Of a stretch of 64,000 nt of DNA, positions 9,701-17,718 are shown one piece after another. Source of the DNA: Myxococcales bacterium (lineage in GTDB: Bacteria > Myxococcota > Myxococcia > Myxococcales > Myxococcaceae); assembly GCA_016191815.1 (NCBI GenBank), contig JACPVI010000076.1:27643-91642 (forward strand), written 5' to 3'. A model generated the notes under the pieces. The model was not told the DNA's origin. It saw nothing but the letters and a program-made list of their open reading frames with translations, and did no database searches. Each line of letters opens with the position of its first letter. Position 1 is the stretch's first letter. A program made the position numbers and the translations under genes.

Positions 9701-12700
9701 GGCGTCTCCCGCGACCGGATTGGGGCTCGCGGCCGCCTGCTGCACGATGCGGGGCACCGGCCCCACCACCACTTTCACCTGCGCGGTGCCGCTCTTGCCC
9801 TCGGCCAGGGCAGTCACCACCCAGTCTCCGGGCGCGGTGGCGGTGAGCTTCCCGGTCGCGCCGATGGTGCCGCCGCCGCTGACCGACCAGTCCGCCAGCC
9901 CTCCGAAATCGATTGCCCCGCCGAACTGATCCGAAAGGCTCGCGGCGAACTGCCGCTCGGAGCCCACCTCCACCGTGGCGCTCTGGGGGCTCACCGAGAG
10001 GGCGGTGGGGGTCTGCGCCACCAGGACGCTCACTCCCGCGGTGGCCTTTAGCCCGCCCAAGTCCTCCAGCGTCACCTCGAAGGAGTAGCCGCCCGCCTGG
10101 GTGAAGCTCGCCTGGGTGGACTTGGCGGAGTTGGCCCCGTTGCGGCTGAAGCTCACCGCCGCCGGGCCGAACAGCGTCCGCCAGGTATAGGTGAGGTTCT
10201 GCTCCCCGTCGTCGTCCGCGCCCAGGGTGTTGAGCGTCACCGAGCTTCCCGAAACCGGGTTCTCCGCCACGTGGGGCGGCACCGCCACGGTGGGCGGATC
10301 ATTCGGATTCAGCACCGCGAAGTCGTTGCCGGTGGAGTCGGCGGAGGCGATGGTCACCGAGAGAGTGGCGGGCGCGAAGGTGTAGCCCGGCTTGGAGGGC
10401 GTGACGGTGTACGTCCCGGGCGGCACGCCCACGATGACGTAGGCGCCCGCGGAGTCGGTCGCCCCGCCGCGGGTGCCGTCGCTCACCGCGGCGCCCGGAA
10501 GCGGCTTGGGGCCCTCGGTGATGGTGCCGCGGATGAGGTAGCTCGTCCCGCCGGTGGCGGCGAAGTTCTTCCCCGCGAGGTTGGTGTTGGTCACCGCCAC
10601 CGGGTTGGTGAAGGAGGGAGTGATGGTGAGGTTGGGCGCGGCGGCCCAGAGGTTCCAGCTCCCCGGCGGAACCTTGGCGAGCGTGTACACCCATTTCCCC
10701 GCGGAGAGCGCGGTCTGCGCCACCCGCGTCCCATCGGTGACGGTGTGCGGCCCTGCCGCCCCGCTCACCTCCCCGGAGACGTCGAACACCAGCTCGTAGA
10801 AGTTCCTCCCGCTCAGGTTGAAGCCGTTCACCAGCACCGGGTTGGAAAAGCCCAAAGGCTCGAAGGAGCGCCCCGGCGCGGAGGCGGTCAACGCGTAGCT
10901 TCCGTTGGGGACGCCGCCGATGAGGTAATCGCCGCTCGCGTTGGTGACCGCCGAGTAGGTACCGGCGCTCACCGTGACTCCGGGCGCTCCCACCCCGGCG
11001 CTCGTCACCCTTCCGCCGATGAAGTAGGTGGCCCTGGAGGCAGTGAAGTTCACCCCGTAGACGCCGCTTGCCCCCACCACCACCGGGTTGGAGAAGCCGG
11101 AGGGAGTGAGGGTCCACCCGGCCTTCACCGCGGAGACGGTGTAGCTCCCCGGGGAGACGCCCACCAGGTTGTAGCCGCCGGAGGAATCGGTCCAGGTGAA
11201 GCGGCCGCCCGCGGCCACCCGCACGTTCTCCACTCCTTGCCCGTTCGAGCCGTCCTTCACTGCGCCGCTGATCCTCTGGGCGGTGGGGCTGCCCACCCGC
11301 ACCAAGCTGGAGGCCGCCGCCACTCCGCCCTTCATGTCGCTCACCGTCACGTGGGCTACCACCTCGCGGTCGGTGCTCCAGCTCCGCACCTGGGTGGGGC
11401 TGTTGGTGGAGAGGCTTAAGTCGCCGAAGTCCCAGAAGTAGGACAGCCCATCGCCGTTGGGGTCCGTCGCGGTGGCGGTGAAAGTCACCGCGGTGCCCTT
11501 GGCCACCTGGCTCGCGCTGGCGGTCAGGGAGGCGGTGGGAGGCAGGTTCCCGGCGAAGGGACCGATGTTGACGGTGACGTCCAAGGACTCCGGAGAGGTG
11601 CCGCCCTTGGCGGTGGGGGTGAGGTAGACGCTCGCGGTGGCATCGCCGAAGGTGCGCCCGATGGCCAGGGGGGAGTCGTTGGCGCTTTGAGTCCACGGCG
11701 TCAGGTCGAGCAGGTTGGAGGACTTGGCCACCGAGTAGCCCCAGTTGATGGAGGCGCCGTTCTGCAGGGAGCCTCCTCCTTGGGGGCGGAACTCCACCCA
11801 GTAGGCCTTGGAGGCGCTGATCGGCACCGCGAGCGCCTTGAGCCCGCCCACGGTGTAGGCCTCGAGGTCGAAGATGCGGAAAGCGTTGCTGGAGGTGATG
11901 CTGGCCACCTCCGCGGGCGAGAGCCAGTCGAGGTCGGATTTGTACCAGGCGTTGTAGTGGCCCGAGCCGCCGCCCATGATTTCGTAGGGGTTGCCGTACT
12001 CCACGCTGTAGCCGTTGCCGATGATGGTCTCTCCCGAGGCCTGCCAGAAGTTGGCGTGGTACAGCCCCAGGTTGTGGCCCAGCTCGTGGGCGGAGGTGCG
12101 CAGCCCGAAGGAGCCGTTCAGCCAGGTGCCGCGCTGGCCGATGTAGCCCTGCCCGGCCCAGCCCCAGCTCGGCATCTTCTGGAAGGCGACCACGTCGAGG
12201 TCGTAGCTGGTGCCCACGTAGCCGGCGTTGCTGGCGGCGCTGCGGGCGTCCTGCATGAGCTGGGTGTCGGCGCCGTTGCCGTCGTACCAGCTCTTCGGCT
12301 GCGGCATCCGCAAGGTGGAGGGGAAGGTGGCCATCACGCTCATCTTGTTGAAGGAGGAGGCCTTGAAGTGGTTGTTGAGGTCGGTGGCGTACTGCTGCGC
12401 CTGGGCGAGGGTGAGCGGGTCTCCCGGCGCGTCGGTGAAGTCCACCCGGAGGTAGAGCAGCTTCTTCTGCCCGGTGGTCCACGGGGAGGCCTGGGGGCCG
12501 GCCGGATTGGGCGACAGCTCTTCCCCCTCGAGCGCGTCTTTCAGATCCTTCGCCTCGCGCTGGCTGCAGAGGAGATGAACCGCGTCTCCCGCGTGGTAGG
12601 CGAGAGCCTCCTCCACCGCGCAGCCGCGCGGTCCGATGCGCGGAAGCTCTGGCTCCTCACCCATCTCGAGCGGGCGGAGGGGCGACTCGGAAACCGCCAT

Positions 12701-13213
12701 CCGTCCGTCCACCGCGATTCCATGCAGGCGAAGCCGCTCCTTGCTCCTCACCGACAGCCTGCGCCCGAAGGTGAAGGCCCGGAAGCGCTCTCCAGCCACC
12801 ACCGCGTAGTGGCGGATCAGCTCGGCGTCGGCGGCCGGCTCTCCTTCGAACCAGACTCCGATGACGTCCCAGCGGGCGACGGCGTCGATCCGGCGCTCGA
12901 GGCCGGTCCGGACGGACTCCGGCAGCTCGGCGGCGAGCTTCGGGGAGAGGGATGCGCTCAGGGCGCGCTCCGGATCCGACGCGATGAGCTCGTGCAGCTC
13001 GAGGAGGCGCGAGCGGGCGAGGAGTCTTCCCTCCTCCTCCAGCTCACTCCGGGCGGGGGCTTCGGCGGCGAAGTAGCGCTCGGTCCATTCCAGGAAGCGG
13101 CGGTGCTCTGGCGCGGCCGCAACGTCCGGGTGGGAGGGCGGGAGCTCGCGCCGCTCGATACAGGCCACCGCCAGGGCAGCCAGCGCCGCCACGGAGAGGA
13201 TGGTTCTGTTCAT
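6725..13213 (-). CDS. Giant secreted ORF: M11-type metalloprotease fused to CAP/MopE-repeat protein
   Basis: 2162 residues in one open frame. ATG 13213 follows GAGGAG and starts a lipoprotein signal (MNRTILSVAALAALAVAC). Part A holds the zinc-protease motif HELGHNLGLYH near residues 376-386 with a later Met-turn 'YEIMGGGSGH', like gametolysin (M11) peptidases. A PKD domain (about 555-640), several carboxypeptidase-regulatory-like repeats (about 645-970) and Ig/Big2-like domains (to about 1330) follow. Near 1346 comes KGCGCGSAGG + hydrophobic helix + RRGRG, a MYXO-CTERM-like tail, run straight into the lipobox FLAAC (about 1381-1385). Part B then has a CAP/SCP domain (about 1405-1590), repeated MopE-like 'CDGxDNDCDG' motifs and a second tail (KKGCGCSGGGG, helix, RSGRSQRRR) at the true C-terminus. 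No stop lies near the junction in any frame. It may be a natural fusion, or two genes with part B starting inside. Confidence 0.8.
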   Translation of the reverse strand: MNRTILSVAALAALAVACIERRELPPSHPDVAAAPEHRRFLEWTERYFAAEAPARSELEEEGRLLARSRLLELHELIASDPERALSASLSPKLAAELPESVRTGLERRIDAVARWDVIGVWFEGEPAADAELIRHYAVVAGERFRAFTFGRRLSVRSKERLRLHGIAVDGRMAVSESPLRPLEMGEEPELPRIGPRGCAVEEALAYHAGDAVHLLCSQREAKDLKDALEGEELSPNPAGPQASPWTTGQKKLLYLRVDFTDAPGDPLTLAQAQQYATDLNNHFKASSFNKMSVMATFPSTLRMPQPKSWYDGNGADTQLMQDARSAASNAGYVGTSYDLDVVAFQKMPSWGWAGQGYIGQRGTWLNGSFGLRTSAHELGHNLGLYHANFWQASGETIIGNGYSVEYGNPYEIMGGGSGHYNAWYKSDLDWLSPAEVASITSSNAFRIFDLEAYTVGGLKALAVPISASKAYWVEFRPQGGGSLQNGASINWGYSVAKSSNLLDLTPWTQSANDSPLAIGRTFGDATASVYLTPTAKGGTSPESLDVTVNIGPFAGNLPPTASLTASASQVAKGTAVTFTATATDPNGDGLSYFWDFGDLSLSTNSPTQVRSWSTDREVVAHVTVSDMKGGVAAASSLVRVGSPTAQRISGAVKDGSNGQGVENVRVAAGGRFTWTDSSGGYNLVGVSPGSYTVSAVKAGWTLTPSGFSNPVVVGASGVYGVNFTASRATYFIGGRVTSAGVGAPGVTVSAGTYSAVTNASGDYLIGGVPNGSYALTASAPGRSFEPLGFSNPVLVNGFNLSGRNFYELVFDVSGEVSGAAGPHTVTDGTRVAQTALSAGKWVYTLAKVPPGSWNLWAAAPNLTITPSFTNPVAVTNTNLAGKNFAATGGTSYLIRGTITEGPKPLPGAAVSDGTRGGATDSAGAYVIVGVPPGTYTVTPSKPGYTFAPATLSVTIASADSTGNDFAVLNPNDPPTVAVPPHVAENPVSGSSVTLNTLGADDDGEQNLTYTWRTLFGPAAVSFSRNGANSAKSTQASFTQAGGYSFEVTLEDLGGLKATAGVSVLVAQTPTALSVSPQSATVEVGSERQFAASLSDQFGGAIDFGGLADWSVSGGGTIGATGKLTATAPGDWVVTALAEGKSGTAQVKVVVGPVPRIVQQAAASPNPVAGDATLLTVLADDDEGEANLTYSWSAIAPIGPVTFKPNGGNAAKTSVATFAKEGTYNLQVEAKDQRGLSASSFVTVVSARGLSRLEVTPQDAAVAPGGTVQFSARGLDQTGAEVSPAPAVDWSASGGGQIDSSGLFTAGAAEGTFTVTAQSGLESASVPVKVVAAVEQPPPPPPDKPKGCGCGSAGGLAPFALVLLLGLGRRGRGAAAALLASFLAACNEGRLVENPPSSPRTQSAGPAVLRSEVGEVQSGYPNDQERMLHVLVNQARHSAQTPNGNECGDWTSEVGPNVKKVPLVWEHPAGVGARYTARHLAEIGCFQHESCCELGDAGAGAVACLSAGSCSGTGCNKTCDAGSGASAQSRFLLFGFGSFSGENIAQGQGSAYDAWCAFMQSDSNRQAMYAQHTQFGAGAFDSTVQGCPGWYWVQAFGNAPVTPSRIPAASAMFRPPNPANTSALYFASSYYDSSGKSPLRSVVVVNGHCFDLEKAWGFEDNGTYEAHFLDPDVLPDGCHPYYFLFLDGDGGRHTYPTVGSLQVALGATSNCPVAYDPSPQKAADCETGVQDCIAGAQRSCYTADQGTLKFGECRQGYQVCKSGFWSACRDMIGPFPEACDGLDNDCDGQTDEGNPGGNASCTVPAERGPCKAGKMQCVSGRLQCLSVQAPQTELCDGVDNDCDGVVDDGFPMLSCGLGECFRTAVGCESGQPGSCTPGAPEAELLDFKDNDCNGLVDDGFDCRQPDGGGVGRVRSCFSYSLRTPDGGLASPKLPCKPGLQACQADAGWGVCVGEVGPSPEVCDGVDNDCDTLLDENDELGWERCGTGACVTYGQKCRLGSPNPCTPKAPAAEVCNGSDDNCDGTVDEGCSCRIGDSRACYTGRPVATRDAGVCHGGARLCVDGGYSGCVGEVTPSQEYCDSRDEDCNGKVDDACLELPDAGTDAGEDAGTPSDEDAGQPDAGDGPPKKKGCGCSGGGGTLPFVVVAMLSLAAAARSGRSQRRR
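9059..9178 (-). other. Internal MYXO-CTERM-like tail joined to a lipoprotein signal
   Basis: Within the giant ORF, 9178-9167 encodes GCGC, followed by a roughly 13-residue hydrophobic run, RRGRG, an Ala/Leu run and the lipobox Cys at 9061-9059. The Arg cluster can serve both as the end of the first sorting tail and as the n-region of a new signal peptide. A TTG at 9127-9125 is in frame and could start a separate CAP lipoprotein, but no ribosome site was seen ahead of it; GGGGGAGAGGAG lies just after it. Confidence 0.55.
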
Positions 13214-13372
13214 GGTGCAGCTCCTCAAGCCGCCGGCCGAACGGCGCACGATACAACTTCGCCCGCCGGCAGGTCACGGCAGCGAAAACGCTCTGCGCAG
13301 GGGGAGAGGGCGAGGGGAAGGGGACACCTCGGCCAGCTTGACCATGGATGGGACCACTCCTACCGTCGCGGC

Positions 13373-13729
13373 ATGGACGAGGGGCGAATCCGTTGGCACC
13401 AAGTGACACCGGCGGAGCGCGAACGAATCCGCGAAGCAGCAGCTCAGGTGCTCGAGCGTCGTCCCTGGGTCAAGGCCGCCTGGTTGTACGGCTCCGCCGC
13501 GCGAGGTGACCGCCCGTCGCGCGATATCGACATCGGCGTCTTGGCCGACCCCGTCCCGCACTCGCGTGAGCCGGTTCAGATTGCCGGCGAGCTCGCCGCC
13601 GCGACGGGCATCAGCGAGGTGGACTTCGATGTCCGAGAAGTCAACGCCGGAAGCCCTGTCCATGTGGCTGGACTTCAAACCGGTCTGGGAGCGGGTCCGC
13701 TCCCAGGTGCTCCAGCGGTGGTCCCGTGA
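13373..13729 (+). CDS. MNT-type minimal nucleotidyltransferase
   Basis: A 118-residue protein with the polymerase-beta-like nucleotidyltransferase signature 'GSAARGDRPSRDIDIGVL' near residues 44-61 and a third acidic site 'VDFDV' near residue 84. Such small proteins (MntA type) are usually the antitoxin half of MNT-HEPN modules, adding AMP to a HEPN toxin. The last 30 residues (Gly/Pro-rich) do not look like the usual family end, so the 3' part may have decayed or shifted frame. Its stop overlaps a GTG (GTGA at 13726) that begins a short HEPN-like frame. Start ATG 13373 is chosen for family fit; the ribosome site is weak. Confidence 0.7.
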   Translation: MDEGRIRWHQVTPAERERIREAAAQVLERRPWVKAAWLYGSAARGDRPSRDIDIGVLADPVPHSREPVQIAGELAAATGISEVDFDVREVNAGSPVHVAGLQTGLGAGPLPGAPAVVP

Positions 13730-13818
13730 GTGAGAAGCAGCTAGAGGTACTGCTCAAGGCGATCGAGCTCATCGAGCGTTTCGCGCTCAGGCCTCCGCCA
13801 GCGGCAGCCGCACCGTGA
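13726..13818 (+). pseudogene. Possible truncated HEPN (HepT-like) remnant
   Basis: A 30-codon frame starts with GTG overlapping the MNT stop (GTGA), as in MNT-HEPN operons. It reads 'VSEKQLEVLLKAIELIERFA', which resembles the first helix of HEPN/DUF86 toxins, then collapses into Pro/Ala codons inside the 3' end of the convergent kinase gene. The catalytic R-x4-6-H region is absent. Either the toxin gene was cut off here or the resemblance is chance. Confidence 0.35.
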
Positions 13819-16150
13819 AGGTGGTGCCGGAGCCGGAGGCGCTCCTCACCTCTATCTCCCCGCCGTGGGCGTCGATGATCCGCTTCACCACCGCCAGCCC
13901 GAGCCCAGTGCCGCTCGCCTTGGTGGTGAAGAAAGGCTCGAAGATGCGGCCGAGGTGCTGCGGGGGAATCCCCACCCCTTCGTCGCTCACCTCCACCCGC
14001 ATCACCCGGGCGCCCTCCGGCTCCGGGCCCTTCGCGCACACCGTCACCCGCCCCCGCTTCGGCATCGCCTGGATGGCGTTGATGATCAGGTTCACCAGCG
14101 CTTGCCGGAGCATGTCCGAGTCCGCCCCCACCGGGGGCAAGCCCGGCGGAACTTCGGTGTGTATCTCCACTCCGCCCGCGGCCACCGCCGCCACCGCGGT
14201 CTCCACCGCGCTGGCGATCGCCGACGACACCTCCACCGGACGGAGCTGCGCGTCGTAGGGGCGCACGAAGTCCAATAGCTCGCCCACGATGCGGTTGAGC
14301 CGGTCGGCCTCCTCGCCCACGATGCGCAAGAGCAGCTCCGCGTCCCCGCTGGGCTTGAGAATCTTCCTCAGCGAGCCCAGGGAATTGAAGATGACGCCCA
14401 GCGGGTTTCGCACCTCGTGCGCCATCACCGCCGCCAGCTCGCCCAGCGCCGCCAGCCGCTCGTGGCGCACCAGTTGGTCCTGCGCGCGCTCCAGCTGGTC
14501 GTACGAGCGCTTGAGGTCGTCGTAGAGCTGCGCATTGGCCACCGCGGCGGCCACCTGGTTCGCCACCGCCAGAGTCCGGTCCACCTCGCCTTGGCTGAAC
14601 CGGCGGCCCTCGCGGGTCTCCCCCAGCACCATCGCCCCCAGGGCCCGCCCGTCCGCCACCAGCGGGACCGCCAACAGCGCCCGGTGCCCGAAGCTGTTCG
14701 CCAGCCGGCGCGACACCCGCGGGTCTGCCCGGACATCCTCGATCGCCACCGGCGCCCGCCTCCGCACCGCCTCCGCCGCCGCCGAAGGCTCGCTCATCTC
14801 CAGCCGAAAGCTCTTCGCCGCCGGATGATCCACATTGGTGGCCGCCATCCGGAGGAAGGTGCCGGTCTCGTCCAAGAGCACCAGGAAGACGTTGGGCACC
14901 TCGGCGATCCGCGAGAGCTGCCGCACCGCGGTGGACATCACCGCTGACAGCTCCAGGTGTTGGGCGATGAGCGCCCCCAGCTCGTTGATGGCGGAGAGGT
15001 CGCACACCCGCCGACGTTCCTCCTCGAAGAGCCGAGCGTGCTCCACCGCCGCTCCGAGCTGGGCGGCGCAGCTTTCCACCAGCTGCACCTCCTCGTCGGA
15101 GAAGCGCCTCTCGTCGGCGCGGGCCACCGAGAGCGTGCCGAGCAGGCCGTCGCCGCGGACCAACGGAGTGGCCAGCACGAACCGGATTCCGTGGCGATTG
15201 GCCACCGGGCGTACGGTCTCCGGGAGTTGCTCGGCGGCGGCGATCATCGTCCTCCGCTCATTGGCCGAACGGCTGATGAGGGTGCTCCCGTCGAGCGGCG
15301 GCGATTGGAGCGCCGGCTCGAGCACCAGTCCCTTCACCTCGGCGCTGGTCCGGATTCCCGCCCGCTGGAGCCTCCCCTCTTCCAGGAGGTGGAGCATCGC
15401 GATGTCCGCCGGGAGCGCCTCCACCACCCGCACCAGCGCCCGGTCCACCAGGGTGGCGACCTCCTTGGTCTCGGTGGCGATGCGGGTGAGGTCCAGCATC
15501 AGCGAGAGCTGCCGCACCCGCCGCTGGGACTCGGAGTGCCCCGAGGCGGCCACCGCCCGGATGGCCTCCAGCTCCCGGTCGCGCCCCCGAAGCTCCTCCA
15601 GCGCGTCGGCCACCTCGAGCGCCGAGCCGACCTGGGCGGCGAAGAGGCTCAACGCCGGGGCGTCGTCCTCGGTGATATCGGCGGCAACCACGCCCACGAA
15701 TCCCCACGGCCTGCCGCGGACCTCCAGCGGGGAAATCAGACAGCGCTCACATCCGGCGGAGGCGAGCGCGCCGGCGACCAGCGCCGGGTCGAGCTTCAGG
15801 CTCTCCCAAACCCACTGCGCCCACACCGCAAGGTCGGGGCAGTAGACCGGTCGCTTGGTGTCGAGGGTCTGTGCCCCCACCCCCGGAATCATCGGGCCAC
15901 CCATCCCGATGAGCCGGCGGCCGAGGAGCCGCTCCAGCTCCGGAAGCTCGGGGGCCCAGACCACCACCACTCGCTCGGCCTCCAAGCGAGCGACGCCGAG
16001 CTTCATCCCAAGCTCGAGCAGCCCGCGGCCGGCGGTATCGAGGACTTGAGATACGGTGCGGGCCTGCTGCACTCTGGCGGCAACCTCCGTGAGCGCGCCG
16101 AGGAGGGACTCCCCTCTGGGCGCGCCGGTCTTGGCGGCGCAGTCCTTCAC
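13787..16150 (-). CDS. Multi-GAF sensor histidine kinase
   Basis: A 787-residue soluble two-component kinase. Three GAF-like sensor modules span roughly residues 20-190, 215-400 and 410-560. The phosphoacceptor His lies in 'VMAHEVRNPLGVIFNSLGSL', and the HATPase has the N box 'ALVNLIINAIQAM' and G boxes 'DEGVGIPP' and 'GTGLGLAVV'. No membrane segment is seen, so the signal is probably cytosolic. The GTG start at 16150 overlaps the stop of the upstream DUF4139 gene (GTGA) and has GGGAGG 4-5 bases before it, so translation is coupled. The longer open frame to 17902 is antisense-free but out of register with the real upstream gene. No partner receiver is adjacent. Confidence 0.88.
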   Translation of the reverse strand: MKDCAAKTGAPRGESLLGALTEVAARVQQARTVSQVLDTAGRGLLELGMKLGVARLEAERVVVVWAPELPELERLLGRRLIGMGGPMIPGVGAQTLDTKRPVYCPDLAVWAQWVWESLKLDPALVAGALASAGCERCLISPLEVRGRPWGFVGVVAADITEDDAPALSLFAAQVGSALEVADALEELRGRDRELEAIRAVAASGHSESQRRVRQLSLMLDLTRIATETKEVATLVDRALVRVVEALPADIAMLHLLEEGRLQRAGIRTSAEVKGLVLEPALQSPPLDGSTLISRSANERRTMIAAAEQLPETVRPVANRHGIRFVLATPLVRGDGLLGTLSVARADERRFSDEEVQLVESCAAQLGAAVEHARLFEEERRRVCDLSAINELGALIAQHLELSAVMSTAVRQLSRIAEVPNVFLVLLDETGTFLRMAATNVDHPAAKSFRLEMSEPSAAAEAVRRRAPVAIEDVRADPRVSRRLANSFGHRALLAVPLVADGRALGAMVLGETREGRRFSQGEVDRTLAVANQVAAAVANAQLYDDLKRSYDQLERAQDQLVRHERLAALGELAAVMAHEVRNPLGVIFNSLGSLRKILKPSGDAELLLRIVGEEADRLNRIVGELLDFVRPYDAQLRPVEVSSAIASAVETAVAAVAAGGVEIHTEVPPGLPPVGADSDMLRQALVNLIINAIQAMPKRGRVTVCAKGPEPEGARVMRVEVSDEGVGIPPQHLGRIFEPFFTTKASGTGLGLAVVKRIIDAHGGEIEVRSASGSGTTFTVRLPLAEA

Positions 16151-17709
16151 GTTCCTCCCGAGTCGTAGCTGGAGGGGACCTCCACGAGGAACGCCAGCTC
16201 GAGCTTCCGCTTGTCCGAAGGCTTGAGCGCTACTTTCCAGGTGGCGATGCCCTCCGGGCGGCGCAGCTCGTAGCCGGAGCTGGTGGTGGAGGCGATCTCC
16301 ACCCGCACCTCGTCCAGCTCGGAGACCGGCAGGTGCTCGGAAAGCTCCACCTCCGCGGCCGCACGCCCGTAGTTGGCCAGCTCGAAGCGGTAGGCGTATC
16401 GGAACCTTCGCTTTCCCCCGAACAGCCCGGCCTCGCGCTGCACCTCCTCCACCACCGAGCGCTTGACCCGCAAGGACTCCTCCACCCCGAAGGTGAGGTG
16501 GAAGGCGGCTCCTTCTGCCACCCTCTCGAGCGAATAGCGGGCGATGAAGCCGCCTCGGCGGAAGACATCTACCGGGCCGGGCAGGAGCGGATAGGGAGCG
16601 GAGTTGGAGAGGTCCGCCACCCGGAAGACGAACGGGGCCAGCTTGGGCGCGCTCCGGTAGGCGAACGATGCCCTGAGGCGAGTCCCCCCGACTCGGAGCC
16701 GGACCGGAGTGCCGCTCCCGGGGACGTCGGCCGGCTCGGGAACCGAAAGCTGCACCGAAAGCCCCTGCGACTTCGCCCTGAGCCGCCCCTCCCCGGCCGG
16801 CGCGTCGGCCCTTCCTGTCTCGGCGCGCTCGAGGTGCTCCTCCCTTCGCACCAGCACCTTCTTCTCCTCCTTCCGCTCCTCGGCGAAGACCTTGAGCGCG
16901 CTCAGCTCCGGCGGAGTGGCGTTCTGCGAGGGAAGCGCGGTGGAGAGGACCAGCTCCACGCCCTTCCAATCCTCGCCGGTGGACTGCCGGACGGTGGCGA
17001 AGGCGGACAGCTCCACCGCGCCGCCCGCCTCGTCTGCCCGGGCCTCGTAGGCGGGCTCCCAGGAGGCGCCGCCCACCACGTACAAGAGCTCCACCTTGGA
17101 GGTGGCTCCCGAAGGGCAGCTCACCAAAACCTCGGCCAGGTGCTCGGTGCGCATGGCGGCGGCGGAGAGCCGCGCCTGCTTCCTTCGGAGCTCCGCGAGC
17201 TTGTGGCCAATCTCGCGCTGCTTCTGCGCCGCTGACTGCGCCTCCTGGGCTCCGAGGAGCCGGGCAGCGAGCGAGGCATCGAAAGCCGAGGCCCAGCCCT
17301 TCGGCTCGGGCTTGGCCTCGGCCATCTCGCGCGAGACTTGGGCCACCGCCACCTGGGCATACTCCGCGCCGAGCCGGGAAGCCGAATCGGCGCGATTGCG
17401 CTCGTCGGCCGCCTGGGCGTTCTCCTGCTCGAGGCGGCGGATCTCCTTCTCCACCTCCGCCAGCTCGGGCCCGTACTGCCGCTCGCGGGCGCGCTCCTCG
17501 GCGCGCAGCCCCTCGATGGAGGCGCCCTCGGCGCGGGCGCGGAAGGAGCCCGGATCGGCGGCGGGCGGAATGCCCTCGAAGAGGGCGGCGGCCTTGGCCC
17601 CGCAAGGGACGGTGGCCGAGCGCGTCACCTGGGCGCGGTCGGGGAACACCACCACCGCGCTCACCTTGGAGGCGGAGAGGAGCGAGACGACCAGGATGGC
17701 CGGTTCCAT
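16147..17709 (-). CDS. DUF4139 (MuiA-like) protein, second of tandem pair
   Basis: 520 residues. It has an N-terminal DUF4140-like beta segment ('SAVVVFPDRAQVTRSATV'), a central coiled coil (about 85-190, rich in Glu/Ala/Arg), and a C-terminal DUF4139 domain recognised by 'YVVGGASWEPAYEARAD' and 'TGEDWKGVELVLSTALP'. Families with this layout are named after MuiA (mucoidy inhibitor), but the biochemical role is not established. The N-terminus is hydrophobic (MEPAILVVSLLSASKVSA) and may be a signal peptide. It lies 9 bases after the paralog upstream and overlaps the kinase gene downstream. Confidence 0.85.
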   Translation of the reverse strand: MEPAILVVSLLSASKVSAVVVFPDRAQVTRSATVPCGAKAAALFEGIPPAADPGSFRARAEGASIEGLRAEERARERQYGPELAEVEKEIRRLEQENAQAADERNRADSASRLGAEYAQVAVAQVSREMAEAKPEPKGWASAFDASLAARLLGAQEAQSAAQKQREIGHKLAELRRKQARLSAAAMRTEHLAEVLVSCPSGATSKVELLYVVGGASWEPAYEARADEAGGAVELSAFATVRQSTGEDWKGVELVLSTALPSQNATPPELSALKVFAEERKEEKKVLVRREEHLERAETGRADAPAGEGRLRAKSQGLSVQLSVPEPADVPGSGTPVRLRVGGTRLRASFAYRSAPKLAPFVFRVADLSNSAPYPLLPGPVDVFRRGGFIARYSLERVAEGAAFHLTFGVEESLRVKRSVVEEVQREAGLFGGKRRFRYAYRFELANYGRAAAEVELSEHLPVSELDEVRVEIASTTSSGYELRRPEGIATWKVALKPSDKRKLELAFLVEVPSSYDSGGT

Positions 17710-17718
17710 TTCGGGCCT

